Source: Spirodela intermedia (taxonomy: Eukaryota > Streptophyta > Magnoliopsida > Alismatales > Araceae). From it: a stretch of 64,000 nt of DNA. Below, piece after piece: positions 21,701-33,593 of the stretch. The stretch covers positions 9,460,231-9,524,230 of the forward strand of contig LR746269.1 in assembly GCA_902729315.2 (NCBI GenBank), written 5' to 3'. The translations under genes were made by a program, and so were the position numbers. The notes beneath the pieces are model-generated. The model worked only from the letters and a program-made list of their open reading frames with translations. It did not search any database and had not been told where the DNA came from. Position 1 is the first letter of the stretch, and each line of letters begins with the position of its first letter.

Positions 21701-24700
21701 TAAAATATATCAAATTCAAAAGGTCCATGATGCACAAGGAGGCACAATATTGAAATGCACAAACAAAACTGGATCATATGAGATACAAATAAATATGTGT
21801 ACCCTTTCCCGAATCGTGGCAAGTAGCCCATCATTCCATTGTTCTCCCTCGAGAAATATCTCTGCAGATTAAAGATTTCATGTCAAGAGACTACTGATGA
21901 TGCTAATTAAATCATTACTAACTATAGCACAGGACGAGAAAGTATGATCATTTAATGTTCGCTGAGTTGATGAATGCTTGCAGGAAAATTAATTTTATAA
22001 ACTTTGAGCTGTCAAGGCTAGGGAAATGAATGCAATCTTGATTGGGAAAATAAAACTAAATAATGGATGCATAATAACGAGTCTATTGACTAAAATAAGA
22101 GACATACATATATGAATGAAAAGAACAAAGCATACACTCCACATACAAAAAAAAACTCAGATAAAATAATAAAGCCGGTGTTGTCTATTTCAAAATCCAC
22201 ATTCCCGATTGAGGCTTAAAAGAATTGCTGGAGGTATTACCATTTAGGGATCAAACTTATCTTCTGGTCGTGGTTGACCATGGGCAAGATATCCTCATCC
22301 AGCTAGATCCAGCCTGCCTCCTTAACCACTCCCAACCCATCATCCAGACAAATGCTTACTCTCACACTCTATTTAGCATGTCTGTATTTCTTAAATCTTG
22401 AAAATATGTATTTTCCTAAATTGGCAACAGTCTATCCCATATATTCATGTACACTTGAGCTCTACCAAATTAAGTTAGGTCTCCACAACACAGTAAAAAT
22501 TAAATCCATTGAATTTAGGGTGGATTTAAGCAAACTATGTTCCAGTCTAACAATGCTGATTCAAACTAAGGACGGTATATTTTCAGTGTAGCCTAGACTC
22601 CCAATGATTCTTAGCGCAATCAAATGGTCCCAATCAGACCAAACTGTACCCAAATACCACTCTAACAACATCAATGAATGAATTCTCAAGCATGCTCAAT
22701 AGATAAACCCAAGCAATGACGCGTCCAGATTAGCACATAGTAGTAAAACCATCCTCTTCAAACCGAGGAAACAGAAAATGCAGAGGATAGAATATATAAA
22801 TCAGCAACGACAAAGCTCCAAATGTGGAAGATTTCTTGTGAAAGTTGTACGAAACAAATACAACATGATAGAAAAAGGGAGAAACCGACTCTCAGTTTAT
22901 TTTGCTCACAAGGATGCCCCCCGGATTAGAGTTCAGAATTCCAAAAGACAACAAATATATGTAATCAAGTAAAAACACTAGAAAACAAAAGAGTACACCA
23001 TGTTACTTAAAAAATGAAACTTGTTCCTCTGTGCTGCCTCTTTCTAGAACACACTCTTTCTAGAACAAACTACTCAACCCAAATATGGAGGGAGCCAAAA
23101 GCCAAACATCATATTTTTCTCCCTTCTTTAAGGAAATGTCACGGACGTCCATGGATGCTGAGGAGAAAAAACAAGGAAAATCATTGATGTCTCCACAACA
23201 TACTCATACAGCCCGGGAAAGTCAATCAACAATATGACCACAAGACAGTGGCATGTCTATGAATACTCCATTTTGTCCTATTATGGCTACTTTGTGAGGG
23301 TAAAAACACATTGATCAAGAAAGCACATCTATAAACATCACGTATTATTCTTCCAACATATTATATGCTTTTATTTTTAGCACACCCTTTCTAATGAGGT
23401 CCCATTTTTTCTCACAACTGAGAACGATGTACAAAACTTCAAAAGAAAACTTTAAATCCAGAGTTATTTCAGGGAACGAGAAGTGGGGAAACAAGCCAGC
23501 CTTATTGGGATGCAGAAGGTACTACAATTTAAGATCCAAGATGATACATTCTTTGGAAGGAGAGGCGGTAGACTTGTGATGATTCACCGGCTAACCTCCT
23601 TCTTTACTAATAAATAATCGTCGGAAAAAATATGCCCCTTTGACGATCTGTTTCTCTGCTTTCACAAGCTCGTGTAAGTCAATCAGCACATCATTGTTTT
23701 CTTCCGGCAGCAATGAAAAGATGACTAAAGCCACCACAGTGACGTCTAATATTTCATATGATGGTAACCAGCCAAAGGTAAAGACATAAACTCCATATAT
23801 TACATCAGACGTGAAATAAGTTCCTCATGTCCAAAGACATCAAAATATAAAAACTAATTGGGATGCTTAGAATAAACAAACTCAGTAGGGTGACCTTCAG
23901 TCTGAGAAGCTCGTGCAACTTCAAATTCCTTTTGCAGACGATCAAATATCATCTTGTCAGTATCCCTAGTAAAATAAACAGAAGTCCTCCGATCACATTC
24001 AAAGATTTCATTCTAGACACATTGGCGAGAACCTTCAACTCTCCAAAATAGTATGCATAGTCAACAGGCTGGCATAAATGGGAGAAGTAGTCTGACCAAA
24101 TATCTACGAATTCAACTCCCTTCGATTAGACCTGATTTTTATAAAAAAAGTTTCCCCGAGTTGACCAAGGCTCTCACATTGAGCACAAGATTCTATAAAT
24201 TCCTTCGCATAGAAATTACCTTGAAAGACGTTCCTTCAATTCTTCGTGCCTTTTAAGCACATTTGATACTGTAAAAGAAAAAACAAGGTGCCTAAAAAAC
24301 CAGAACCAAATATGTGAAATGAATAAGAAGACAGTACTGCTCACATCTTGCTCGTGTGGTCTCTAACCGGGTGTCTTCCTCCGGCATGAAATTCTGAAAA
24401 GTAAACAATGTGCATTATTAGGTACGGCCTTCGACATCCACCTATGGCGACATTAAGGACTGCAGGAATCAGCTTAAAAGGTACTCGAGGGGAATATTTA
24501 TGACATGTAAGCAGCGCGCAAGGGAAGCTAAACTCTTCGATGTTTTCACGGGACCTAGCAACTTCATTGTAATAAGTAACGAAAGGGCCAACAAGCTTCC
24601 TACCACTTCCCCAGCAAAAGCACGAGGCCTTCCTCTGTACTGCTCCAGTTGCTGAGAAGAAGAGAACAACAATGCCATGAATGAAACAATGGACAATATC

Positions 24701-24904
24701 GCAAAAACGGGTACTAAATCGTGGAACGAAACATATATAAACTCATTCAAGGTAGCCATTTAGATCCCCGGAAGCCCTTATTCGTGTTCGAAACAACAGC
24801 AGGGACGAGGATGGGCCTACTCTGTAAAGAATATCTCCAGGTACCGACCGCTTCCTCCCGCTGCTGCTCTTCCTCCGAAAGTGCTCGTCCATGTCACTGT
24901 CCAT
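18774..24904 (-). CDS. CENP-O/Mcm21-like kinetochore protein
   Basis: Thirteen short exons were traced on the minus strand: 24904-24845, 24651-24604, 24393-24345, 24268-24220, 23965-23895, 21861-21803, 21406-21308, 20386-20329, 19782-19646, 19554-19498, 19350-19253, 19132-18924 and 18835-18774. Every junction keeps phase, giving 351 residues. A coiled-coil-like N-terminal part (SNVLKRHEELKERLSRDTDK, then FDRLQKEFEVARASQTE) leads into EQWNDGLLATIRERVHMEAD and VICCLEGARIGIQYETSFAG. The family block CEIYHCVLESKSFLEKMTV, EHTIPFFLPVREVENDLL and a terminal VTFSLRYGDL...FAEVLLNLPKTL follow. I recognise this as the plant Cenp-O kinetochore component, which works in the constitutive centromere-associated network. 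The identification rests on remembered homologue sequence. The longest intron (about 1.9 kb) lies between exons 5 and 6 and holds no gene I can see. Confidence 0.82.
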
Positions 24905-25193
24905 TGCTCTACGGAAAGGACGACCGGACGGGTCAGAGGGCGATCCGCTGTACTAGTACGTCGCGATCAAACGGAAAGGCGTACAAAATCCACGAGGAGG
25001 GAAACGAAAAGCAGAATAAGAGGAAAAACGGAGGAATCGGTGGAGATTTCTACGCTTTTCACATCGTGACGAAGATACCTCGGCCGTCTGCCCCGAGATG
25101 CCGGAGGAACGGTGAAGACCGAGAAGGATTGCCGACGATTTGTTTCCCTTCCCGAAAGCTCGCGCTCCTCGTCCCACGATTGAAAGTAGAGTA

Positions 25194-25236
<43 letters not shown>

Positions 25237-27011
25237 CAGAGAGGGAGAGAGAGGAATCGGAGTACGAGTTCGAATCTTCTCGGCTTGTTCTCAACGACTT
25301 GGGGGTGACTCGCCTTTCCTCAGTATCAACGCCCCAGGCCGGGCCGGACTCGGCCCTCGAATCGTTTCATACACCAAGAGATTACGCGACACTATTTTCC
25401 AGGGTAAAAAAATAAAAAGTTGGGTTTATCAGCAAACATTTTTGGGTTTATCAGCAAAATAAATCGTTTCATACGAATCTTTCATGATTTCATCCTCAAT
25501 AAGATCTTAAAAGTTGGGTTTATCAGCAAACATTGCTCATCCAAGGTGGTAACAGACAATAATACAGCGACAATTGCATAAATAAAAAGATTTAGGGGCA
25601 TATCAGCCGACATTAAATTGACTCTACTCCTATTGACTATATTCTCACACCTCTCCGATATGCCCTTATTAGTTAGTTATTTATATACTTTTTTATTAAT
25701 GGTAAGTAATATTTACTTTTTGTCATATTAACGTCATCTAATTTAAATATATATTTTTTAAAATCACGTAAGTACAAGTGCAATGATTGATAATAATATT
25801 TCAAACAAGCTCAAATGGTGACGATCATTTTTATAGGTATATTGTATATTATACATATATATTTAAAAATAGGTGCTTAATTATTCACTGTATTAGTGAC
25901 GTCATTACAAAGATAACGAGAAGCTAATTACGTCTAATGATGGAAAAACCATCATTTACTCACTTCTTTTCGGTGACTTTGGATTTTGAGCACGTGAAAA
26001 ACGTGGAGACCAGCACGTGTGGTAACTAAAGAGCGCGGGGTGTGAAATTTTTCGTTAAATCCTCACCCGATAAGGCAAATCCGAATCTGACAACGCGGGT
26101 GGGCGAGTCCGAGAGGGGAAGACGAGGGGGAACTGGAAGGGAGGGCGGGGTGGAAGAGGGGGGAAAAGGGTGAAATTGGAGCTCTCTAGCGAGGGGCCGG
26201 AGCGGACGAGAGAGAGAGGAGAGAGAGAGAGCTGGTGCAGCAGCAATAGCAGCAGCGATCGAGAGCAATTGGGAGAAGACGAAGAGGAGGGCGATCCGGG
26301 GCGGGAGGAGGAAGAACGGGGGCGGGGAAGAGGGAGAGCGCGGTTGGGGACTCCTCTCTGGGGGTAGTGTACGAGGTTTGTGGTCTTGGTCGCCTCTCGC
26401 CCCTGCGCGAACTCCAGGAGGTGAGCTCTACCTTCTGCACGCGTCGTTCCCTTCGGTTGCCTCACAAATTTTGGCTTCGTTGGCCGTCCAAGTAACCCGT
26501 CTCTATTTCTCTGCGGTTTCGGGCTCTCATGTTCGTCGGTTTAATTCAAATCATTGTTTTCGCCCTTGTTGCTTGAATACTTGCGCGATCCGGTTTTCTA
26601 AAGTGTATTCGTTGGATCGCAGAGTCCGTAGCTGATCCTCTCGCACGGAATTCCTGGAAAACGGCGACATAGCTTGCAAGCTCGAGCGGGCTTTATATTG
26701 CCGCGGTCCTGACTGCTAGGGTTTTGATTCGTTCTCATCCTAATTCAAATTCAGAAAGAGAGAATCTCAGTGATTTGAGCAGGAGATCTCAGTCGACAAG
26801 CTCTTCCGCCTATCTCGAACTTTGGGGTTTGTCTATTCGACGATACATTTCAATCGACATTGTCGTGGACAGGCGTTAGGAATTTGTTTCTGATGTTTAA
26901 TTATGCTGAGAAATGAGTTAACTCATCTCCCTGAACGGAACTGAAAGTCGGGGACGGAGGAACCCTAATTCTGCGCGCCTGGTTACATACATGGCCTCCG
27001 TGCATTGAAAG
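24905..27011. promoter_or_regulatory. Shared CENP-O / ADA1 intergenic promoter
   Basis: The region separates divergent genes. A GA repeat (about 25199-25234) lies in the likely CENP-O leader. An AT-rich core (about 25400-25980) carries three copies of a TTGGGTTTATCAGCAAA unit. The bZIP palindrome TGACGTCA is at 25897-25904, and two CACGTG G-boxes are at 25991-25996 and 26014-26019. From about 26150 the sequence becomes GC- and GA-rich and looks like the ADA1 leader. A donor near 26420 suggests a 5'UTR intron. Confidence 0.5.
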
Positions 27012-28250
27012 ATGTCACCGCCACCTCACCACTCCCGCACGGATCTGTCTGACTTGAAGTCCCAGATAACGAGGAGACTTGGACCCGAGAGAGCCCGGCG
27101 CTACTTCGGCTTTTTGAACAGGTTGCTGCGCCAGAAGCTGAGCAAGTGTGAATTCGACAAACTATGTTTTGCGACTATTGGGTCGGAGAATATTCCTCTA
27201 CACAACCAATTGATCCGCTCAATCCTCAGAAATGCCCATCAGGCCAGGACTCCACCTCCAACAGTCCATGACAAGAATATACTGAAGCTCGACGGAGCTG
27301 CTGTGAAGAAATCCATTTCAGTAAACGATGGGTCCCATCCATCTCCAGTCAGTACACCAATCCCCCCTGTTTGGTCCAATGGGGACATATTGGCACCTTC
27401 TCCTCGGAAGAGCAGATCAACAAATCGTAGAACCAAAGATAGGCCAAGCCCACTGGGACCAAATGGAAAGATGGATGCTATTGCTCGTCTCCCAATGCCA
27501 TCTGACGAAGCAAATATCAGGGAGAATGGGCATTTGAAAAAACCAGTGAATCGTCTGATAGTAGGACTCACAGAATTGCCCATGAAGATTCAGCGAGTTG
27601 AGAAGCCATCACCACGTGACAAATCTTCTGTACAGAATAAAGATTCCGTTGATGTTGCAGTTGTGGAAGACGGACAAGAGGTGGAGAAAACAGAGGTTAT
27701 ACAATATGACAGAGGTTCAATTAGGGCTCCACTTGGAATCCCGTTCTGCCCAGCCAGCATTGGTGGTGCACGCCACCTGGCTCCCTCCCCCCCTTGTGCT
27801 AGTACTAGCTTTGCTAGTAATCGTTGTAGTGGTGAGTTGTGCCATACAGAGGCTTTGAAGAAGCGCATGGAGCAGATAGCAGAAGCACAGGGCTTGGGAG
27901 GTGTATCAATGGATTGTGCTAATCTGCTGAATAATGGTCTGGATGCATATTTGAAACGGTTAATCAGGTCTTGTGTTGATCTAGTTGGGACAAGATCAGG
28001 AAATGAAGCAATGAAGCAGCCAGCCTTCAAACAGCAAGCTCATGTAAGGAACCCCAGTGGCATCTGGCAGGGAAATCAGGCACATGTACAAAATGGTGTT
28101 GGATCCTTGGAAGGAATGCAGGAGTCAAGAAGTAATCATTCAGTGTCTGTGCTGGATTTTAGGGTAGCTATGGAGTTGAACCCACAGCAACTTGGTGAAG
28201 ATTGGCCATTGCTGTTGGAGAAAGTATGCCATCGTTCATTTGAAGAATAA
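27012..28250 (+). CDS. SAGA complex subunit ADA1/HFI1-like
   Basis: This intronless ORF of 412 residues starts MSPPPHHSRTDLSDLKSQI. The N-terminal SAGA-Tad1 region reads RRYFGFLNRLLRQKLSKCEFDK. The central region is Ser/Pro-rich. A second conserved region at about residues 255-325 (CSGELCHTEALKKRMEQIAE, CANLLNNGLDAYLKRLIRSC) corresponds to the histone-fold part. The C terminus is VSVLDFRVAMELNPQQLGED. Plant members resemble yeast Ada1, a structural subunit of the SAGA histone acetyltransferase coactivator acting on RNA polymerase II promoters. An intronless coding region after a long, possibly spliced leader fits what I recall of Arabidopsis relatives. The gene is divergent from CENP-O. Confidence 0.85.
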   Translation: MSPPPHHSRTDLSDLKSQITRRLGPERARRYFGFLNRLLRQKLSKCEFDKLCFATIGSENIPLHNQLIRSILRNAHQARTPPPTVHDKNILKLDGAAVKKSISVNDGSHPSPVSTPIPPVWSNGDILAPSPRKSRSTNRRTKDRPSPLGPNGKMDAIARLPMPSDEANIRENGHLKKPVNRLIVGLTELPMKIQRVEKPSPRDKSSVQNKDSVDVAVVEDGQEVEKTEVIQYDRGSIRAPLGIPFCPASIGGARHLAPSPPCASTSFASNRCSGELCHTEALKKRMEQIAEAQGLGGVSMDCANLLNNGLDAYLKRLIRSCVDLVGTRSGNEAMKQPAFKQQAHVRNPSGIWQGNQAHVQNGVGSLEGMQESRSNHSVSVLDFRVAMELNPQQLGEDWPLLLEKVCHRSFEE

Positions 28251-31200
28251 GTATCTGAATAAATATTCATCTCTTTGAATCTGTTGTTGAAAGGAGCCTT
28301 GATCCTTCGGGGGTCATTCTTCCCAAGATTGGGCTTTTGGGTCTCTTTGACAGAAGATGCCCTTCTTGGCGCATTCGAGTGCAGATATTGGAATGGAAAA
28401 CATCTTTACATTCCAAATCTGTATTTCCTCCTGATAAACACAATTTCTAAGCACCATCCAGCTCCATGGAGTCTGGTAACTCCCTCCTATTTGATTCAGT
28501 GTTGTAAAATTTCATTTTACACCGGGAGGCTTCAACCACAGCCGCAGTTGCGTTTGGCAATTTACCCCTAATGCAGGAGAGGTTCCGAAGACAATTTTGT
28601 CAAGATACATTACTTTTCGATAACTTAGTATAGGGATGATCATGATCTGCAAGGTGCACGGCATTGCCATGTATGTAATTATCAGATCTCAGAATTGCTT
28701 GGGTTGTTTCATTAGTTACAGGCACGTAATATTCCTTGTATCGGTTTCTGATTATTCAATTTGAATTTCCCATATTATTGATAACTGACGAATTGGATAT
28801 CACTTTGATGTATTCGATTTCATCACAAATCTCCATGTTTACTGACACGTGAATTGGATGTGCGGCATTAATTTACTTTTAATCGATCATTAAAATGGGT
28901 AGAAATATCAAATTGTTTGAGAAGGTTCCACTTTGCATGCGGTTGTTGTGAAAGTTGCCTGTGAGATATCGGTATTAAAAAAGAAGAAGTCATCCCTGAT
29001 GATCAGGTGCCTACATTCCAAGGTCTCAACTTCGTTTATTTATACAAAATCTATTGCCAAAAGCAGGGTCAATATTTGCCATCCTTTCTGGTGGGCGCTG
29101 CCTCCAAAGGTTGGGAGATTTTATGTTGCACTGAAATTAATAATGCAAAAAAATAACATAGTTGGATTGCACTGAAACGGTACAAATTGAACTAGCTCGA
29201 TCTGACAATGTTCCAATTTTTGCAATTTCATGCGCGTTAATTTGAAAATACTATATTCTGAATGATGATCATTAGCTGCCAATGGACGATTCTATAGCTT
29301 GAAAACTTTTTCCAGATCATACGAATTGGTCTGGGTCAGTTTGAGTCGGCAAACAGTTTTATGAATAGACAAGATCTTGCTGTCTTTGGGGGGTAATGAC
29401 ATCTTGGTAAATGTAAAAAATAGTCATTATCAACAACTATCTTGTTACACATCCGTAAAAAACCATGGTTCTGTTCGCCTTTATACTGAGTTTTACTTGA
29501 TATGGCATCACATATAACAGCTGGCTAGTAAGTTTGTGGAAAGTTGAAAAGTTTCCGGGTGTGAGTGACATCCTTGTTTTTTTTTTTTCCTTTATAAATA
29601 GTTCAGGATAGCATAACTGGTCAAGTTAGCCAAAGAATGAGGAAATTCAGTGCAAATGGGAAAGAAGGGAAAGATATGTGACTAGATGGTTTTATTTAAT
29701 CTGACTCATCTGGCTGAATATAGTTTTTTCCCGTACCTGGAGGCCCCATATATTCTAATAATTTCTATTGATTGGACGTTAATATTGGATTGTGTACTGT
29801 TTGTTTTCTAGCCATTTGACAAATATATTCGGTATTATTTTATTTCAGTTTTAGAGTAATGCAGAAATTATGATCGTTTTCCTCTATTCCTATTTATTCC
29901 CCAATGATGAATCTCTGGCCAGTACTGTATCATCTGAAAGCCCAGGAACAGAAACAATCAAGTGTGGTGATCTTGTCTCTGGACTGTGAGACAATATGTG
30001 ATGAAAAGATGGGTTATCGAGTTCAACTTCGCACATTTTGCTTCCATGTAAGAGTATCCGGTAACAGTAATGAGTCAGGTTATTTCTGGATATTTTTTTC
30101 TGCTCAAACAATTTTTACCATGAAATGCAAATAATTTCTGGCCAGATTCTAACACAGTAGTTCCATAATGGAAATAAAATGAGAAAAAACCCGAGCTTAT
30201 AATTGATTTTGGGTCTGATGACCGAATACTTTCTACGAATCTCATTGCCACTCCCTTGAAATGATCAGCAGCTAGCTACCAGTGCTGATGCTCACAGCCC
30301 ATTTATTTCCCCACGAACAAACAGCAATATATATATAGATATAGTGCCCTGTGATAAACGGGCTGCTATTGTTTACTAGCTTTTTCTTTTTTTTCAGGCT
30401 TTTGCTGATCCTATTTTTTACAGAAACATGAGTTTTATTAATGAATTGTTTGGAGAACAAAAAGGAATTGTTACATATACGAGTTAATAGATTAACCTTG
30501 AAACAGCTAGAGATCAGCTACTATCGCTGCAGAACAAGGTGTGCTGTTTAATGAATGCATATATATATATATTTTGCCTTTTGTTTTTGGTGCCCTGTGA
30601 AAAACGGGCGCTAGCATCCTTATACAGAATGGGCTGCTATTGTTAACTTGCTTTTTTTTTTTTTTCTGGCTTTAGCTGATCCTATTTTTTACAGAAGCAT
30701 GAGTTTTATTATTCAATAATTTGGTGAAAAATAATAATAATTAGCTATACGAGTGAACAGATTAACCTTGAAACAGCTAGAGATCAGCTACTATCGCTGC
30801 AGAACAAGATGTGCTGTTTAATGAATGCTCTAGCCCTGAAAACAAGGTGGCTGGCTACTCTTATGGTTCAGAAGGACGAGACCGTAGATTGCAAGAGTTT
30901 GAAGTGACAAGAGAGAGTCTGCCTGATTCTCTGCTGCTGTCAATATCCATAGATAGATATTAGATATTGAATATGTGGTTGGTGATTTCTATCATCTTAT
31001 TTTGTCCGGTCATGAATTTATTTTCTTTTAATTTAAGCAAATATGCTCTTCCCAGTTGATTTATGGGAGTTGTGTCCAGTATGCATGCTAACGTTGTTAA
31101 TCTGGCTTGCCAGGCCTTGAAATCATTGCTTTGGGCTATGGAAATGATCAATTAGCAACTCGAACAGTCCTACAATTTTTTTTTGTAAAGAAAAAGGAAA

Positions 31201-32176
31201 ATCATTGTTTAAAATATATGGGCCTATTTGATTTGCTGATTGCTTAACGTGGGTTTAGTTTATTTGTTATTATTGCTAAAAATTGCAAAATGGTTTAATG
31301 TGGCCTTCAATAAGCGCTGTACAATAATATCTATTTCTCATTTTCCCTTTGATTTTGCTGGATTCTTGGGTCTTTAAAATACTTAAATCGATTATCAGAC
31401 CCCTGAAAAATAAAAGGTAAGATTTATTCCTTTCATTATTTTTTTTTTCAAGTAAAGATTCCAGTTTTGTGTTCAGTGATGAACTCGTTCTCTTAGTGAT
31501 TCCACTTCTGAATTCCCAAATGGCCAAAAAGAGGCCCGAAATTGATGAAGAAGTGATTTTCTCATGAACAGTATAGTAATACTTAGCTTCTGGGCTATCT
31601 CATGAACAATATACATGTATATATAGGAATTAGCCTGATAATAAATAAGTAATATATATATATATATATATATGAGAATGCATGAATTCCATGAAGTATA
31701 GTTTCATCTATGGGAAGTCGTTCCCTTTGGATAGTTCATCAAATTTACCTCTTTTTTTTAGGGTTCTTGTAGATAATATATCATTTTAATCTTTATTGGA
31801 TCTGATTTCTGACTCTTTTGGGCAGCTGGGCAGTATGAGCTTATTCTTTTGGGGGATTGGCTTTACTGAACTGACGATAATTCTCAAGCACAGTGATCAA
31901 AGGTGTTTGGAAAGCTTCTGGGACAGAGTCAACGGACCAGGCCCAGCCGGCCCGCCCTGGTGGAGGGCTGCCACAGGTTAGCCGCCTTCTGGGAGGTAGC
32001 GCCGCCAGGGGAAGTGGGATTCACTGGGTGAACTTGATTGGATCGGGTGTCTGGAGAAGAACAGGAAGAATAATAGATTGGTGAATTTTTACAAGTGGGC
32101 ATGTACTGGCATACCTCCGCTGGAGCTCCGTCACTTTGGTTCTTCGTGCCAGGGACTCGCCGGCGGGTGCTTCCGA
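28251..32176. other. Long intergenic region with local duplications
   Basis: There is no gene I can support in these 3.9 kb. The first few hundred bases should be the ADA1 3' untranslated region. A diverged direct duplication lies at 30344-30558 and 30590-30828. A (TA)n run sits at about 31649-31672. Between about 31800 and 32090 there is a short open stretch without recognisable similarity, and the end runs into the 3' side of the 89-residue gene. Small ORFs here are AT-rich and unconvincing. Confidence 0.5.
30344..30828. repeat. Diverged tandem duplication (two units of about 215 and 239 bp)
   Basis: Unit 1 (30344-30558) and unit 2 (30590-30828) both begin GTGCCCTGTGA and share TGATCCTATTTTTTACAGAA. 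Both end with the same block of about 50 bp, from AGATCAGCTACTATCGCTGC to TTTAATGAATGC. They differ by substitutions and small indels, so the duplication is not recent. No coding potential or terminal inverted repeats are seen. Confidence 0.85.
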
Positions 32177-32782
32177 TCAGCAACGTTGATGGCGCTCCAC
32201 CCCCCCTGATCGGCGGGACCAGGGGAGCGCCCTCCAGCAGATCCTCTTACGCCTCGTCGCGTGGGAGATCTCCATCTCCGACCGCAGCATCTCCCACATC
32301 ACCTGCACGTCCCCGTACCCGCAGGTCCGCACGTCGTCGTGAAGCTTCAGGATCCCCGTGCCTGCAGAGAAGATCGCAGAAATGCAGAAGCGAGGATTTG
32401 AAGAATACGCTGCATCGGACGACAGGAAGGACTTGCTCAGGCGATGTAAAACAGGAGATCTCTAGTTGTGTGCACAGATGTTAACTGAACTGCAGGAGAC
32501 TGAATAATTTCAGGCGACGAAGAAGAGCTGGTAGAGAGGTGAGATCAAAAAGGCATGCCGGTCCAATCGCCGGCCGCATCGCGAGATTGGACGAGAAGCA
32601 GGGATTGCAGAGGAGAACATGACGCGAGCTTCAATCGGATGCAACCGGCCGGAGGCGAGGGAGAAAGAAACCGCAGAGGGGAGCTTCGGGAACTCACCGG
32701 TTTTCCTGCTCGCCTCAATGCGAGCGGCGACGGCCTCCCAAGCTCGCCTCAACGGGAACACCACTTTTCCCCACCAATCCAT
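32177..32782 (-). CDS. Small conserved plant protein of unknown function (two exons, 89 residues)
   Basis: Exons 32782-32698 and 32361-32177 join in phase to encode 89 residues. The start MDWWGKVVFPLRRAWEAVAA and the C-terminal half (LKLHDDVRTCGYGDVQVMWE, then RRKRICWRALPWSRR) match a plant-only family of roughly 90-130-residue proteins I have seen repeatedly, but whose function I do not know. The protein is basic, with amphipathic helical stretches and no clear membrane segment. The intron has consensus borders (GTGAGT ... CTGCAG). The gene is head to head with OSB, about 0.8 kb apart. Confidence 0.72.
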
Positions 32783-33593
32783 CACTCTGATTCTGATCTT
32801 CCTCCTCCTAGAAGTTCGATTCCTCGCCAGACCTGCGGACTACACTTCACCACCACCGCCACCACCACCGCCACCGCCGCCGTTGCCGTCGTCGCCGTCG
32901 CCTTGGTCCAGCACGACAGTGCTCTGGAACGAGATAAAACGCAGAGCCTGCAGCGGGTGGGGTGGAGGGGGAAGCTAACTGAGAAATAGTAAAATGCTCC
33001 GCGGCTCTGCGGACTCTTACGCTGACACCCCAGATTCGCAGTAGCATAAATGGCCGAGAGCGGCGGAGGACGGGGGAAAATCGAATGCAGTAAATTGTGC
33101 CGCGATTCCGCGGACACTTCCCCCCGCCTCGACTTTAAATCTCAGCTTTTCTCGGTGCTCGTGTCCAACCGGCTTTCCGTCTTTATGTCTCTCTTTCTCT
33201 CTCATTCTCCCTGTCTCTCTCATTCTTTCTCCCTGATTCTCCCTCTCTCTGTCTCTCTCGTTCTCCCTCCTCTCCCTCCCTCCCTCTCCCTCTCTCATTC
33301 TTTCTCGCTCTCTCTCATTCTCCCTCTCTCTCTCTCTCTCTCTCTCTATCTTGAACGGGTCGGAATTCTTAGGGTCCAATAAAAGACAATAAAGGCCCAT
33401 TAAGAGCAGGCGTCTGTTCAGTCTGTACAGCGGATGCGAGGAAGGTTGGCTCCTCGGGGCAGTGACAGTCTCGGTGTCCGTCTCGTTGTCTCTCCCTCCC
33501 TCACCTCCCTCCTGCAGGAGGGTTTACCAAGGTTTTAGGTCTTCTCTGATTCTCTCTCCGTCTCATCGGAACTCCTCCGACAGTCTCGCCGTC
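32783..33593. promoter_or_regulatory. Shared promoter region of the 89-residue gene and OSB
   Basis: This is an 811-bp divergent intergenic region. A CT-rich tract with interspersed CATTCTC units runs from about 33186 to 33350 and is nearly pure CT at its end. A (CCG/CCA)n-like trinucleotide stretch lies at about 32850-32900. No further gene is supported; the ORFs over these tracts are low-complexity. Confidence 0.5.

Noticed and set aside
27012-28250. Possibility that the intronless ADA1-like gene is a retrogene
   Set aside because: No poly-A tract or target duplication was seen after the stop, and related plant ADA1 genes are, as I recall, also intronless in the coding region.
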